Shown: positions 27,244 to 39,796, numbered from the stretch's first letter. The stretch: DNA of 64,000 nt from Callorhinus ursinus (GCF_003265705.1 NW_020312788.1:1556405-1620404); one strand, 5' to 3'. Notes: a model not told the origin generated them from the letters alone. Program-made: numbers and translations.

Positions 27244-27668
27244 ATCCACTTTTTAGTCTAAGTTGCTTTTCTTAATGATGGACCAGGGATTCCAAGACAG
27301 ACAAGGGGAGAGTAAGACAAGGCAGATATAATGGACAGTTCAAAACAAGTAGTGGGGTCAGTGGGTTGGAGAAGTCAGGGTGTTGGATAAAAATGGTAAG
27401 AGTAGGGGTGAGGAGGAAGACATTGATCAGATGTCAAGTCTTCACTGAAGGAGTGGGTGTGACTGGGAGATCATTCAACTATAGAACAAGGAGCCAAGGC
27501 TTTTGAAGAAAGAAAGAATATTAGGTTGAGTGACAATGGGTGGCAAAGAGAAAAAACAAGTATCTCTCATTCTGGCTTGGAAGTATACAGAAATGTGAAA
27601 GGAATACTTACTTCACTTGAAAAGGCTGTGGGGAGCCAGTGAACTCAGGAGATCAAAAGATCACACAC

Positions 27669-27862
27669 GGGGCGCCTGGGTGGCTCAGTCGTTGGGCGTC
27701 TGCCTTCGGCTCAGGTCATGGTCCCAGGGTCCTGGGATCGAGCCCCACATCGGGCTCCCTGCTCTGCAGGAGGCCTGCCTCTCCCTCTCCCATTCCGCCT
27801 GCTTGTGCTCCCTCTCTCGCTGTGTCTCTCTCTGTCAAATAAATAAATAAAAACTTAAAAAA
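27669..27862 (+). mobile_element. CAN-SINE
   Basis: Flanked by agatcacacac. Confidence 0.92.
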
Positions 27863-28825
27863 AGAAGATCACACACAGTGAGGTCAAGGAGTCAGAGGAA
27901 ATGTTGATGAAAGAGGTTAAGACTATAGGGGAGCATGTTTATCACACATCTGGAAGTTGAGGGTTCTAGAAGGCACATGGAAGGTGTTTTGGAGAGCCAG
28001 GAAGGGTGGGGGATTCAGTTGGATTTAGAGCTGTGCTGAACAGAATGAGAGGAGGTGATTGCAGAGGCTTGAGCTTCCAGTGACTGTGGAAAAGAGGGAG
28101 GTGAGGCATGATGGATGGGAAAACAAGTCAAGCCAGTCATTTGCAGGTCTTAGTTCAGACACTATTTCTTGGGGGGAAGCTGTCCCTCTTCTCTGCTGCC
28201 ATAGAACCCCACACTTCCCCAATTCTAGCACTTCTTATTTTTATATATGAAGTAAGACTCAAAGTCTTTCTTCTGGCCTTTGTATAGCATCAGAACCAAA
28301 AAAAAAGTGTTTCTGATGTCTCTTGAAGGACACTACATCGGATCTAGGACCAATACACGAGAGTTCACTCAGTATAAACCCCTGAGCTTTCATAGCTCGG
28401 TGATGCTTGTTCCCACTGCAGAGGGCACACTATCCCTCCACTCTCCTATCCCTGGAAGGCCAAGCCTCTGGCCAGAGGCTCTGGACCTCATTTCCATGAG
28501 ACTCCTCATACCGCATCCAAACCAAGGTGACTGAGGAGTCACCGTAGACATCACTGAGAGGTTAAATACCTTGGACTTCTACCCCCACCCCAAAGAAATA
28601 TTGGAGTTGGGGGAACAAGTGTATACTAGTGTGCTATACTCATACAGAAGATCTAGTTGAAATAGATTAAATAATTCCATACTGGATAATCTTTTACTAT
28701 ATTTCAAAATTCTATAAAAAATACAAGTAATTTGAAAAGGCAGATTTCCACACTATTACATAAAATTGAGTGAATGTCCGGTGGTTCATTAGGGGTCTTA
28801 GACCCTGTAGCTTTGATATTGCTTT

Positions 28826-29021
28826 TCTTTTTAAGATTTTATTTATTTATTTGACAGAGAGATAGAGAGCACAAGTAGGCACAGTGGCAGGCAGAGGGAG
28901 AGGGAGAAGCAGGCTCCCCACTGGGCAGGGAGCCTGATGCTGGGCTTGATCCCCAGAACCCTGGGATCATGACCTGAGCTGAAGGCAGACGCTTAACCGA
29001 CTGAGCCACCCAGACGCCCCT
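28826..29021 (-). mobile_element. CAN-SINE
   Basis: Flanked by ttgatattgctttt. Confidence 0.92.
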
Positions 29022-29815
29022 TGATATTGCTTTTGATGGGAATAGTTTTTATACTTTTTCTCTCCCATACTAGAAAGCCACCCCTTTGAAGGCTGCAGCA
29101 TATACTTGTAGCTACTCTAAAAATAATACTTACTGTGCACAAATTATCATCTTTTATTAAATATGTTCACTGTAAACACAGAGCTAGAGCTCAAAAATCG
29201 ACCATGGGATTTGGTCTAGGCTTGGGGAATGGAGAGACTAAAGACTTGGCTTTAATTCAAGTTGATACTACTTTGAGTTAGTTCTGAATGAGCTAAAAGG
29301 CAGAGCAAAGGATATAAATGAGATACAGATGCAAGTGAGTGAATTCAGCTTCCCATTGCCTCCCTTGTATTTCTCAGAATGCACCCAAAGTTTCCATCTC
29401 TTGCAATTCTGCACGAGAGGTTATCCCCCAAGTCAAAGGAACATACAATGACAGACTCGCTGCTTCTATAGTCCCAGCTACAGCAGCTCAGAAACAGCTT
29501 AGACCACCACCATATAAGGTGATCATTCTGAGGCTCAGTGAACTAAGCCATCTGGTCCTAACTTCCACGTTCTGGGCCTTAAAATTCTTGTGATGCCCAC
29601 AGTCAGCCAGTCTCCCATTTTCTGTGACTACAGGGCCAGGCCTGATAGTCTCCATTTCATCTTCTTGGGTTTTTGTTTGTTTTTTGTTTTTTGGTTTTTT
29701 TTTGTGGGCAGACCTTGGAAAAATAATAAGAAACCCATGTATAAGATTGAACCCAAGTGTCACCAGGCAGTGTAGAAAAATTATGGTTGCTACTGCTCAG
29801 TTTAACATTAATTAT

Positions 29816-29935
29816 TAATTCCACAAATATACATAGTGAGCCTACAATGTGCTTGCCCCTAAAGATACAAAAGTAAGCAAAACAGTCTCTGCCTTCTGCT
29901 TCAGGAAAGCTTTGAGTCTAGTTAAATTTAATCAT
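29816..29935 (+). mobile_element. L2-like tail fragment
   Basis: Reads gtgagcctacaatgtgcttg then acagtctctgccttctgctt. Confidence 0.4.
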
Positions 29936-30507
29936 CGCTCTAATGACCATTTCTTTATTGAAGGTAGACAGGAAAAAAACAGGATACACTGGCTTGAAAC
30001 TTTTTCAAAAGCTTATTATTATTAATTCCGGGTTGTTTAATAACCTTTTGATCTCTTCTGGTTTTCCCCCATCCCTCCCTCCTCTCTTGATTCCCTTAAA
30101 ATAACACTCAGAGCACGCACATTGTCTGTTTTCATTAAACGGTTATGTTTACTCTAAAAACAGAGCTGAGAGTTACTAACTTGAAGGATTCTTCCTCTCT
30201 TGTCTCTGGATAAAGTAAACTTTGGGACACTCACAGAAGATGCAAAGAGGTTTGTTCTAGTTCTTAGAGTCAGAGCCCTAGAAAGGGCCACTGATAGAAA
30301 TATAGAGAATTTAATTAATCACTTAAGATTTTAGGAGTATCATTGTGGAAGATAAAGTGTAGACATGTGAGTCAGCCTGTAGACTTTGTAAAATCCTAAA
30401 TTGCAGATTCATCTGCAAAATGAACTTTTTTTTCATGAAAACTCACAACCTGCATTTCTTATGAATTGATTGCTTAATGACTGTATGCATTTATTAATAT
30501 AATTTTT

Positions 30508-30710
30508 TAAAGATTTTATTTATTTATTTGACAGAGAGAGAGAGAGAGAGACAGCGAGAGACGGAACACAAGCAGAGGGAGTGGGAGAGGGAGAAGCAGG
30601 CTTCCTGCTCAGCAGGGAGCCCAATGCGATGCGGGGTTCAATCCTAGGACCCTGGGATCATGACCTGAGCTGAAGGCAGATGCTTAATGACTGAGCCACC
30701 CAGGCACCCC
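30508..30710 (-). mobile_element. CAN-SINE
   Basis: Long GA stretch at 30534-30560; flanks tataatt. Confidence 0.9.
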
Positions 30711-30989
30711 TATAATTGTTTCTTGATTCTGTATATATAAAATATTCTAAGCCTAGGATAAATCCTTTTGGACAACAAATATACGGAAGATTTCATAGTA
30801 CAGGTGCCTCAGGGCCTTTGTACTTGCTGTTTCCAAGGTTCTTCTGGTCTTCCTTCAGACCTCGGCACAAATATCATCTTATCAGAGGCCTTTGCTAACC
30901 ACCCTATATAAACAGTACTCCCTCACAATGACCCCACTCCATCTACTTTATCCTCATTTTTTAACAAACATTGATCACCTCCTGGTATC

Positions 30990-31886
30990 TTTTTTTCCTG
31001 TTTTATTGAGACATAATTGACATACAGCACTGTATGTATAAGTTTAGGGTACACAGCATAATGATTTGACTTACATATATCATGAAATGATTACCACATA
31101 AATTTAATTAACACACCCATCATCTCATACAGATACAAAAGAAAAGTAAAACATTTTTTCCCTTGTTAAGGAGATAGTAAGAACTCTTACTATCTACTCT
31201 CTTAGCAACTTTCCTATATATCATACAACAGTGTTAACAATAGTCATCATGTTGTTGTACATTACATCCTTAGTACTTACTTATCTTACAACTGGAAATT
31301 TGTACCTTTTGATCATCTTCATCCAACCATCCACCCACTCCTACCCCGTGCCTCTGGTAACCACAAATCTGATCTCTTTTTCTATGAGTTTGGTTTTTTT
31401 TGTTTTGTTTTGTTCTGTTTGTCTGTTTGTTTTTTAGATTCCACATATAAGTGAAATCACACAGTATTTGTTTTTCTTTGACTTGTTTCACTTAACATAA
31501 TGCCCTCAAGGTCTATCCATGTTTTTGCAAATGGTAGAATGTCCTTCTTTTTTATGGATGAATAATATATATACCACATTTTCTTTATCCATTCATCTCT
31601 TGATGGACACTTAGTTTGTTTCTATGTCTTGGCTATTGTAAATAATGCTGCTATGAACATTGGGATGCTGATATGTCTTTTACATAGTGTTTTTATTCCC
31701 TTTGGGATTTGAAGTGGGATTGCTGGATCATATTGTTTTATTTTTATTTTTTTGAGGAACTTCCATGCTGTTTTCCACAGTGGCTATACCAGTTTACAGT
31801 CCCACCAACAGTGCACCAGGGTTCCCTTTACCCCCCCTTCCTTCTAACAAACACCAGTTTGCTCTCTGTATTTATAAATTCAATTC
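30990..31886 (-). mobile_element. L1 fragment inserted in an L2
   Basis: Plus strand shows antisense L1 3'UTR (ttattgagacataattgaca) and ORF2 text (atccattcatctcttgatgg; ttccacagtggctataccag). L2 sequence stops before it and resumes after it. Confidence 0.75.
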
Positions 31887-31976
31887 TAGCACTATCACTT
31901 TTTAAAATTATCTGCTTGTTTATTTGTTTATTGTCTGTGTACCCTGTTAGAGGAAACTCTACTGAGAACAAGGACA

Positions 31977-32167
31977 GGGGCGCCTGGGTGGCTCAGTCGG
32001 TTAAGTATCTGCCTTCAGCTCAGGTCATGAGCCCAGGGTCCTGGGATGGAGCCCTGAAGTTGGGCTCCCTGCTCCGCGGGGAATCTGCTCCTCCCTCTGC
32101 CTCTGCTCCTCCCCTGCCCCTCTTGTGCTCTTTCTCAAATAAATAAATAAAATCTTAAAAAAAAAAA
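31977..32167 (+). mobile_element. CAN-SINE inside L2
   Basis: Flanks gaacaaggacag / gaacagggacag. Confidence 0.92.
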
Positions 32168-32265
32168 GAAGAACAGGGACAGTGTGTTGCTCCACTCTGA
32201 TTTCTGAGTTTAGAGCAGGGTGGGGCACAGAGGAGGCTCTCAATGAATAGTTTCTGAATACGTGA

Positions 32266-34440
32266 GAATAAGCAGATAACTTTTCATGATGAATCTTGCC
32301 ATATACTGTAACTATTCATGTCCCTATGTTTTTACTCTATTTATTTGAAAAATCTCATTTAGGTACTCAATTATATGCAGATTTATTCAAATTTGAATTA
32401 AGCTTTTTTTAAGTCAAATTATAACAACTACCTCCATTTATGTGACTAAACAAGTGTGAATGCATTTTGATTGAGTACATGACTGATTAATTGATAATCC
32501 ATCTACTAACAAATTTGATTTCAAAGAGGTATACCTACTTAATAGGACTTTGAGACATATGACTTCTGCTTTGAATTTTCACTCACCCATTATTTCTGTG
32601 ACTTTAAGGAGCAACAAATATAAAATGCACCTAGCTACCATGTTTCTTTCTCCTGAGGCAAAATAACTAAATAAAATCATTATTTTCTTGTATATCTTTC
32701 TTGAAATATTCTATGAATGCACTAGCAAATATTTATGCCTTTTTCCCTGTCTTACACAGCTGATAGTACACTATATTCATAGTTCTGTACCTTGTTTTTT
32801 TGTATGTATATGTGTGTCTTAATCTTTCTTTGGGGCTTCCTCAAGTTTTATGGCTGTATAATACTGCATTGTGCAGTGCTGTCTTTATTTAGATAATTCT
32901 ACATGGACATTCAGATTGCTTTCTGTCTCTTGCTGTTACAAACAGTGCTGCAATGAATAATTTTATCCATGTGTCATTTCACACATACATAAATATATCT
33001 GTAGGATAAATTCTTAGATGTGTGTTTGGATCTTGGAGTAATAAATAACACTCCTCATCCTCACCCAGCTTTTGAACCAACTGGGAAATAATACAAAGAA
33101 TTAGGCAGATAGGTGATCAAAATAGGACCTTCATTACTGATAAAAGATGATGTTGAAGAATGTGACTTATATTTGCAGATAAGAGGGCTTCCTAATTCTC
33201 AATTTCTTTCCATTTAATCAAGGCAATGTTGATCAACTATAGGCCTCCCTGTGCTGGTTTTAGGAAGAAGAGAGGTTGAGTGGAGCCTTCCCAGTTTATT
33301 TTTTATAAATTTAATAATTAGGAAAGCCATCCCTCCTTCCCTCAGGAGAAGCAAGAGAAGCCAAGAATATTAAACTAGCAGAGCTGCTTCTGCCTGGAAG
33401 GATACATCGGGAGATGGGAAGTGTTCCCATGCTAATAATGTTCTCTGCTGGTTCAAAAGGATTTCTCATTTGTAATTTTGATACATTTTTTTCTTGGTTG
33501 CCCTCAGAAATGTACCTCTGAAGAACTGGGTTGGGTGGCTCTCCTTACCCTCATCTTACTGTTCTACATGTTTGGCTTTATAGACAGGGAAGGGGGAAGA
33601 AAAGAAAAGAACCTGATGAGAAAGTTTCTAATCCTGGATTTATGAGACAGGATGCTGAGCTACTCTCACAGATGTTTTGTTATATTTTCTCATAAAACCT
33701 GAGCTTCCTCATTGAAAAAACATTTCAAAGCTTCAGCTCCTCCATTGCAATGGCCAAGAACATCTTTATTTATAACTTACAGCATAAAGACACAGAGGTT
33801 CACAGAAGGCGGATGTCGCTATGGAGGGATGCCCAGTTAGAACTGCTGTTCAAAATATGACAAGTACACAAGACGTAAAACTCAAATAGGAAATACAAAG
33901 CCACGAAACGCACCTGAAGACTGAAGTTGTGTCCAGCCAGGAGAATAACAATAGTTTATATTGGGTGCAATTTTGGTTTAAACTTTCCAGTAACTTCATA
34001 ACCAGGTGTGTGCTGTGATTTGGTGTGGTTGCATAGATGCCTGGATCCATGGGGCTGCTAAACTGTGCAATTCCTGGCCCAAACCTTCTTAGAGAAGCTT
34101 CTTCTTGCTTGAGGAGACCAAGGTTATGGACTCCTTCACTTTGCCCTCCTCACCTCTTTTAAAAGCAGAAGTAAAAAGGAGAATAGGTAAATTTTTAAGC
34201 CAATAACTTTGGGTTTCTGTATTTTCTTAAAAACAGACGAAAATCATTTTACATGTCTTTTGTGTTCATTAGACTTCCTAACAAGTTGACAAGGGAGAAT
34301 TGTTATCTGGAAGAGTCCTCCCATAAGCTCTTGGCTGAGCCCCCAAGCATAAATGGCTTCTGTTAGAAATTGGAGGATGGAAAACAGAAGGAAGGTCTAA
34401 CAAAGACTTTTTCAAAGACCTTAAAAAATTATGAAGAACT
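32266..34440. other. Intergenic, mostly unrecognised
   Basis: Contains one old L1 fragment (32700-33030); otherwise no identifiable element. Confidence 0.45.
32700..33030 (-). mobile_element. Old L1 fragment
   Basis: Antisense text atggctgtataatactgcat and aacagtgctgcaatgaataa. Highly diverged. Confidence 0.45.
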
Positions 34441-34548
34441 TGGGGTGCCTGGCTGGCTTAGTCAGTAGAGCATGTGGCTCTTGATCTCAGAGTTCTAAGT
34501 TCAAGCCCCACATTGGGTATAGAGATTACTTTAAAAATTTTATTTTTA
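34441..34548 (+). mobile_element. CAN-SINE, short subtype
   Basis: Head ctggctggcttagtcagtag, then attgggtatagagattac; about 105 bases. Confidence 0.85.
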
Positions 34549-34778
34549 ATTGTGAAGAATAAGATCCTCCAAAATGTTCCTACTTTTTACGTATGTTTAA
34601 AGTTCCTGGCTGGAATTCCTTACCATCCTTTCCTTCTGTCTAACTAAAACCCCAAGTCCAAGGTGGTAGCAAGCCAGTTTCAACCTCTGCATCTGCTTTC
34701 TGTTTGGAATTTTGAAGAAGCCCCAAATTACTGAACATGCATACTCAAGCTGCATGTTAGTACTGTTATTCTGAGAAT

Positions 34779-34805
34779 GGTGTGGTGTGGTGTGGTGTGG
34801 TGTGG

Positions 34806-34833
<28 letters not shown>
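34779..34833 (+). repeat. Compound microsatellite (GGTGT)n-(GT)n
   Basis: Five or more GGTGT units run directly into about ten GT units. Confidence 0.95.
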
Positions 34834-34836
<3 letters not shown>

Positions 34837-35764
34837 TGTGGCAGAAAGCAAATGAACTATAATGTGATATTCTAATTCTGTTATCCCAAGTGACTCTGAG
34901 AACCAGAACACTTTTCTGTGGCAAAAGGGGGCTACAGATCTTAGGATAGAAGAGGTTACCTAAACACCCTACAGTGCTTTTAGCATTTCCCTGACAATGT
35001 TAGGACCGTAGAAAATTTTAACTCTAATTACCCCTCTCCTGTCTTTTGTGTTATTGTTGTTATATATTTTTATTTTAGACCTAGAAGCAATGAACAATCT
35101 AGTAGCAATAAACATCGCTAGCACCCAGACTATGGTCTTGAAATATCATTTTTCTGTAAAAGAAACCAGGACTGCTTGGAGAAGTCTCCGATTCCAGGTT
35201 TGAGGCAGGAGATGTACAAGATGAGCCAGGAGTACATTGTCATACCAGTCAGCAAAGAAGCTATCAAAAACTATCGGGACTGGGGGCACCTGGGTGGCTC
35301 AGTCGTTAAGCGTTTGCCTTCGGCTCAGGTCATGATCCCAGGGTCCTCGGATCGAACCCCGCATCGGGCTCCCTACTCCGCGGGAAGCCTGCTTCTCCCT
35401 CTCCCACGCCCCCTGCTTGTGTTCCCTCTCTCGCTGTCTCTCTCTGTCAAATAAATAAAATCTTAAAAAAAAAAAAACTATCAGGACTGTGCCAAAAGGA
35501 ATTGGAAAACAATCTGTAGATCCCTCCATTGGCTTAAGATGGAATAAATCAAGCTTCAGTAAGAGTAACCACAATGGACTGAAAAGTGACAAATAGGTTT
35601 AAATCCATAAGTTCATGATGATTAAAAAAACCAAATCTAATAAATCACCTTTGAAGGATGCTGTTTATTTTTCAAACTGGTACATAAAGGTAAGGATCAA
35701 GCATTTATCCTACCTTTCCTATACCTCTGAGTAAACAACTAGTAAATGAAGAAAAGATTACAGA
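34834..35764. other. Intergenic, unrecognised repeat-like text around a SINE
   Basis: Flanks of the SINE at 35281 (ccaggagtacattgtcatac; ggcttaagatggaataaatc) read like an old dispersed repeat, but I cannot name the family. Confidence 0.3.
35281..35476 (+). mobile_element. CAN-SINE
   Basis: Flanks aaaactatcgggactg / aaaactatcaggactg. Confidence 0.92.
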
Positions 35765-35964
35765 GGGGTGACTGGGTGGCTCAGTCGTTAAGCGTCTGCC
35801 TTCGGCTCAGGTCATGATCCCAGAGTCTTGGGATCGAGTCCCGCATCGAGTCCCACATCAGGTTCCCTGCTCAGCAGGAAGCCTGCTTCTCCCTCTCCCT
35901 CTGCTGCTCCCCCTACTTGTGTTCTTTCTCATACAAATAAATAAAATGTTAAATAAAAAAAAAA
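35765..35964 (+). mobile_element. CAN-SINE with 15-bp internal repeat
   Basis: The text atcgagtcccgc/catcgagtcccac is doubled at about 35832-35860. Confidence 0.9.
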
Positions 35965-36442
35965 GTTACAGCATTGGAAATCACCATTTGGCAGTCTCTA
36001 AGGAATCAAAGATTTAGGTATGGAGTATCTGTGTTAGGGGGCCCTTAGGTGGTGTATTAAGAATATGCAGATTATGTCCTGAAGGAGAAGGCAGAAGCTA
36101 CCCACACGGGATCAGCAGGTAGCTCCCTCAGCATCAGGGCTCCCACTTTGGGGAAGTGAAAACCCCAGGGTCATTTTGATGAAGCCATGGTTTCCATACA
36201 CTCATATGAAGGAAGTAAAGTCATGTGACTTATTACAAATGCCAGAAACTGGGAGTTGGGGGAGTAGGGGGTGCACAAGGAGCCAGGGCAAAGACAATCT
36301 TCCGTCCCAGGTCAGGAGGGAGCAGGAGCTAGAGAGCAGGGAGCAGGGTAGCAAGCACTTAGTACTTATAAGGTGGTTGGGACGGAAGCCACTAACTTTT
36401 CCCAGGCTCTACTGTAAGTGGTTATTTTAAAAGGTGTCCAGG

Positions 36443-36640
36443 AGGGCGCCTGGGTGGCTCAGTTGGTTAAGCAACTGCCTTCGGCTCAGGTCATGATCCT
36501 GGAGTCCCGGGATCGAGTCCCGCATCGGGCTCCCTGCTCAGCAGTGAGTCTGCTTCTCTCTCTGACCCTCTTCCCTCTCATGCTCTGTCTCATTCTTTCT
36601 CAAATAAATAAAATATTTAAAAAAAAATAAAATAAAAAAG
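36443..36640 (+). mobile_element. CAN-SINE
   Basis: 'gaccctcttccctctca' variant; flanks gtgtccaggag / atgcccaggaa. Confidence 0.92.
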
Positions 36641-36679
36641 ATGCCCAGGAAAAAGCAAAGCAGGAAGCTGGGCGGGGAT

Positions 36680-36900
36680 CCTAAGCTCATGTCCTTGTTC
36701 AAATGTCCAAATTCTGGCTTGTACAGTACAGGATAGGGAACATAATCAAAACTACTGTAATTAAACTTTGTAGGGTGACAGATGGTGACTAGACTTATTG
36801 TAGGATCATTTCCTGATGTATAAAAATATCAAATCACTATGATGTACACCCGAAACTAGTAAGATATTGTATGTCAACTATACTTCAAAAAAAAAAGAAT
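36680..36900 (+). mobile_element. L1 3'-terminal fragment
   Basis: Reads gtacaggatagggaacataa, gatgtacacccgaaactagt and tattgtatgtcaactatact, then an A tail. Confidence 0.65.
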
Positions 36901-37036
36901 AAAATTCCAACAACAAACAAATATCCAGACTCTGGGTCATACCACAAAATACCTAGCAGCAACACCAAATAGCGGTTTTCTCATCATAGTGTCTATGGCT
37001 GCAAACATCAAAAAGAGACAATTACAATTCGGTGGT

Positions 37037-37224
37037 TTTTTTTTTTAAGATTTTATTTATTTATTTCACAGAGAGAGCACAAGCAGGGGGAGGGGCAGAG
37101 GGAGAGGGAGAAGCAGGCCCCCCGCCGAGCAGGGAGCCCGACACGGGGCTTGATCCCAGGACCCTGGGCTCATGACCTGAGCTGAAGGCAGTCGCTTAAC
37201 TGACTGAACCACCCAGGTGCCCCA
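37037..37224 (-). mobile_element. CAN-SINE
   Basis: Flanks caattcggtg / caattctgtg. Confidence 0.92.
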
Positions 37225-37628
37225 ATTCTGTGTCTTTTGACAAACACACCATCACCCACAAAGTAGTTTTGACCAAAAACACCAAACCTGAATCTGATTA
37301 AGCTTCTGAATTTAAATATCAACTTATAGAAAACACAGAGGACAGAAGAATATGCTAAACTAGACAACAGGAATGCAATCAGTACAACCCCAGCTTTGGG
37401 AAAGCAAAATAAATGATCCAGCTTCTTCAACAAATAAATTACAAGGTGTTAAAAAAAAAAAAAGAAGAGATGGGTAGGGAACCTATAGGTTAAGAAACTT
37501 AAAGGACAAAACTAAGGCAAAACAAAAATATGTCCACATCCTACCCTCTGGAACTAGTCAACGTTACCTTATCAGAAAAAGGGTCTTTGCAGATGTAATT
37601 CCATCAAGGATTTCAAAAGAAGAAATCA

Positions 37629-37867
37629 GGATGTGAGGGCGATCTGGCTGCGAATTGGTCACCCCATTGATCGCCAGGGTTGATTCGGCTGATCTGGCTG
37701 GCTAGGCGGGTGTCCCCTTCCTCCCTCACCGCTCCATGTGCGACCTCCCGAAGCTGCGCACTCGGTCGAAGAGGACGACCTTCCCCGATAGAGGAGAGGA
37801 CCGTTCTTCGGTCAGGGGTATATGAGTAGCTGCGCTCCCCTGCTAGAACCTCCAAACAAGCTCTCAA
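37629..37867 (+). pseudogene. RN7SK pseudogene: 7SK RNA retropseudogene, 3'-truncated
   Basis: The segment begins GGATGTGAGGGCGATCTGG, the 5' end of 7SK small nuclear RNA, and follows 7SK through ACAAGCTCTCAA with scattered substitutions and short indels. About 238 of 331 nt are present; the last quarter is missing and there is no poly(A) tail. It is flanked by identical 16-bp copies TCAAAAGAAGAAATCA at 37613-37628 and 37864-37879. The target sits inside an MLT1 LTR, whose sequence resumes after the second copy. Functional 7SK (P-TEFb regulation) cannot be expected from it. Confidence 0.93.
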
Positions 37868-38170
37868 AAGAAGAAATCATCTTGGATTATCTAGGTGGCC
37901 CTAAATTGAATCACAGGTGTCCTTGTAAGTCAGGGAGAGGGAGATTTGATACAGACAGAAGAGAAGGAGACAGTCTGACCAGGGAGGCAGAGACTGGGTG
38001 TTGTGGTTGCAAGTTACGGAATGCTAACAGCCACTAGAAGCTGGAATCAAACGATTCTCCCCTAGAGACTCCGGAGAGACAGCAGCCCTGCAGAACCCTT
38101 ATTTTGGACTTCTGGCCTCTAGAACTTTGAGGGAATAAATTTCTGTTGTCTTAAGGCACCCAGTTTGTGA

Positions 38171-38357
38171 TAATTTTTAAAAAATTTATTTATTTGACAG
38201 AGAGCGAAAGAGCACAAGCAGGGGGAACAGCAGAGGGAGAGGGAGAAGCAGACTCCCCGCCGAGCAGGGAGCCCGATGCAAGGCTCGATCCCAGGACCCT
38301 GGGACCATGACCTGAGCCGAAGGCAGATGATTAATGACTGAGCCACCCAGGCACCCC
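38171..38357 (-). mobile_element. CAN-SINE inside MLT1 LTR
   Basis: Flanked by tgtgataattttt. Confidence 0.93.
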
Positions 38358-38398
38358 TGTGATAATTTTTTTAATAGCAGCCAAAGGAAACTAATAAT

Positions 38399-39307
38399 GC
38401 AGGTGCTAATACCAGTAGAAGAAAGAAAATAATCACCATGGTAAGGACAGAGATTATTCACGGGAGTGGGAGGCTGTGTTTGGGAGGGGCCTCTGGAGTG
38501 CTTGGCCAGTCCTATCTCCTGACAGGGATGCCAGTGACAAGAGGGTTCGCCTTTTCATAACTCACTAAGCTGTTCATTTGTTTCATGTGGCTTTCTGTAT
38601 TTGTATTTGACGGTTTACAAAAAGGTTTAAGAAATCATACATAAACCAGTGAAGCTCTTATCTCCATGTCTGCCTATGCATAAGGTCCTACAATCTCTTG
38701 CCTGGGAGGTTTGTCTGATTTGCTCAGTGAGGAAGGTGTGAGGAGGAAAGAGCTAATGGGTAGAAGAGGGCTGCAGAAGTACACGTCTGGGAAACACGAG
38801 TGCTACCTTTGTGTCCCCATCGGCACGTATACTGAAAGGTGTATTTAGCAAGGTTCAGCGTCAGGCAGGCATTGCTAAGAGTGTTCCCAGACTACATGTG
38901 CCCAAACAGTCCTATGCTGCTGAGCAAGTGGTAAGGTATGTGGGTTTTGTGGGGGGGGAAGGCGGTGACAGATGACAATTGGTTCCATCTCTCCCTATTA
39001 AGGCTGAAGTCCACAGCTCTGGCATTTCAGATTCCGCAACAAGAACCTCTATAATAGAGGCACTTGTAGGTACACAGAGGTAAGAGCCTGTGGTGTGGTT
39101 TGAATTTCAAAGGTAAAGGTTGAAATAGTGTTAGTCTTATGGGTACAACTGGACACAATTTACACTGATTCTTCCCAAGCCAGCCTAGAACACCCCTAAA
39201 TTGTGGCTAATTGGAATCTAGAATAGTCACTGATGGTTTGAGCAAGATGCTGAATACCACTCCAGGGAAGCCCCAAAGAGAATATTATGTTTTAAATCAG
39301 AGAGCTA
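38399..39307. other. Intergenic, nothing recognised
   Basis: No element or exon identified. Confidence 0.45.
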
Positions 39308-39487
39308 GGGGGGCACCTGGGTGGCTCAGTCAATTAAGTGTCCAACTCTTGGTTTTGGCTGGGGTCATCCACACTGGGCTCCGCACTGACCGTGGAGCCT
39401 GTTTGAGATTCTCTCTCTCCTCTCCCTCTGCCCTCCCACACTCCCTGCTTGTGCTCTCTAAAAACAAACAAAATAAAATAAAATAAG
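39308..39487 (+). mobile_element. CAN-SINE, 'caactcttggttttggct' subtype
   Basis: Part of the head-body junction is deleted after gggtcat. Confidence 0.87.
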
Positions 39488-39796
39488 AGCTAAAAGTTCA
39501 TGACTCACAATTTCAAAATGTGTAGGTGTCCCTGTAGGGAGGGGATTAGGGCATCAGTAGAGACACAGTCTTGGCAAGAACTAGGCAGAGAGAAGCCCCT
39601 AGCTACATCTCCTAAGAAAAATGAAGCAGTATTTATAGAGTTTCAGACATTGTCAGACTAATAAAACAGGTGTTTCTGGTTGCTTTGTGTGGGAGGGGGG
39701 AGGGGGAAGGTAAGGGGACTGTCTAGGGAAGGGACTGTCTACTCCTGGCTGATTCAGCACCTACACTGCATCGTATAAAGCACTCTCTCCTTTGCA

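Larger units (their letters stand above)
26040..28110 (-). mobile_element. Old L2-like sequence, antisense, broken by SINEs
   Basis: Plus-strand phrases (tctggcaacatgaaagttat, tctggagtgggttgtaacag, gctcctggagggagatcttg, agaatgatgtccttaagaga) fit antisense L2 from memory. Diverged; extent approximate. Confidence 0.4.
30795..32265 (+). mobile_element. L2 3' fragment, interrupted by L1 and CAN-SINE
   Basis: The left piece reads cagggcctttgtacttgctg and gcctttgctaaccaccctat (30795-30989). The right piece resumes at about 31887 (ttattgtctgtgtaccctgt) and ends aggctctcaatgaatagttt after the SINE. Confidence 0.7.
37520..38398 (+). mobile_element. MLT1-type LTR (ERVL-MaLR), interrupted twice
   Basis: Typical MLT1 phrases are present: gggtctttgcagatgtaatt near 37580, then ctggcctctagaactttgag and aaatttctgttgtcttaag near 38115-38155, then atagcagccaaaggaaacta near 38375. 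It is split by the 7SK copy and by a minus-strand CAN-SINE at 38171-38357. Confidence 0.75.

Noticed and set aside
34779..34833. CRISPR-like direct repeats
   Set aside because: Microsatellite without spacers; the genome is mammalian.
37613..37867. 84-codon minus-strand frame
   Set aside because: Antisense of the 7SK retrocopy.
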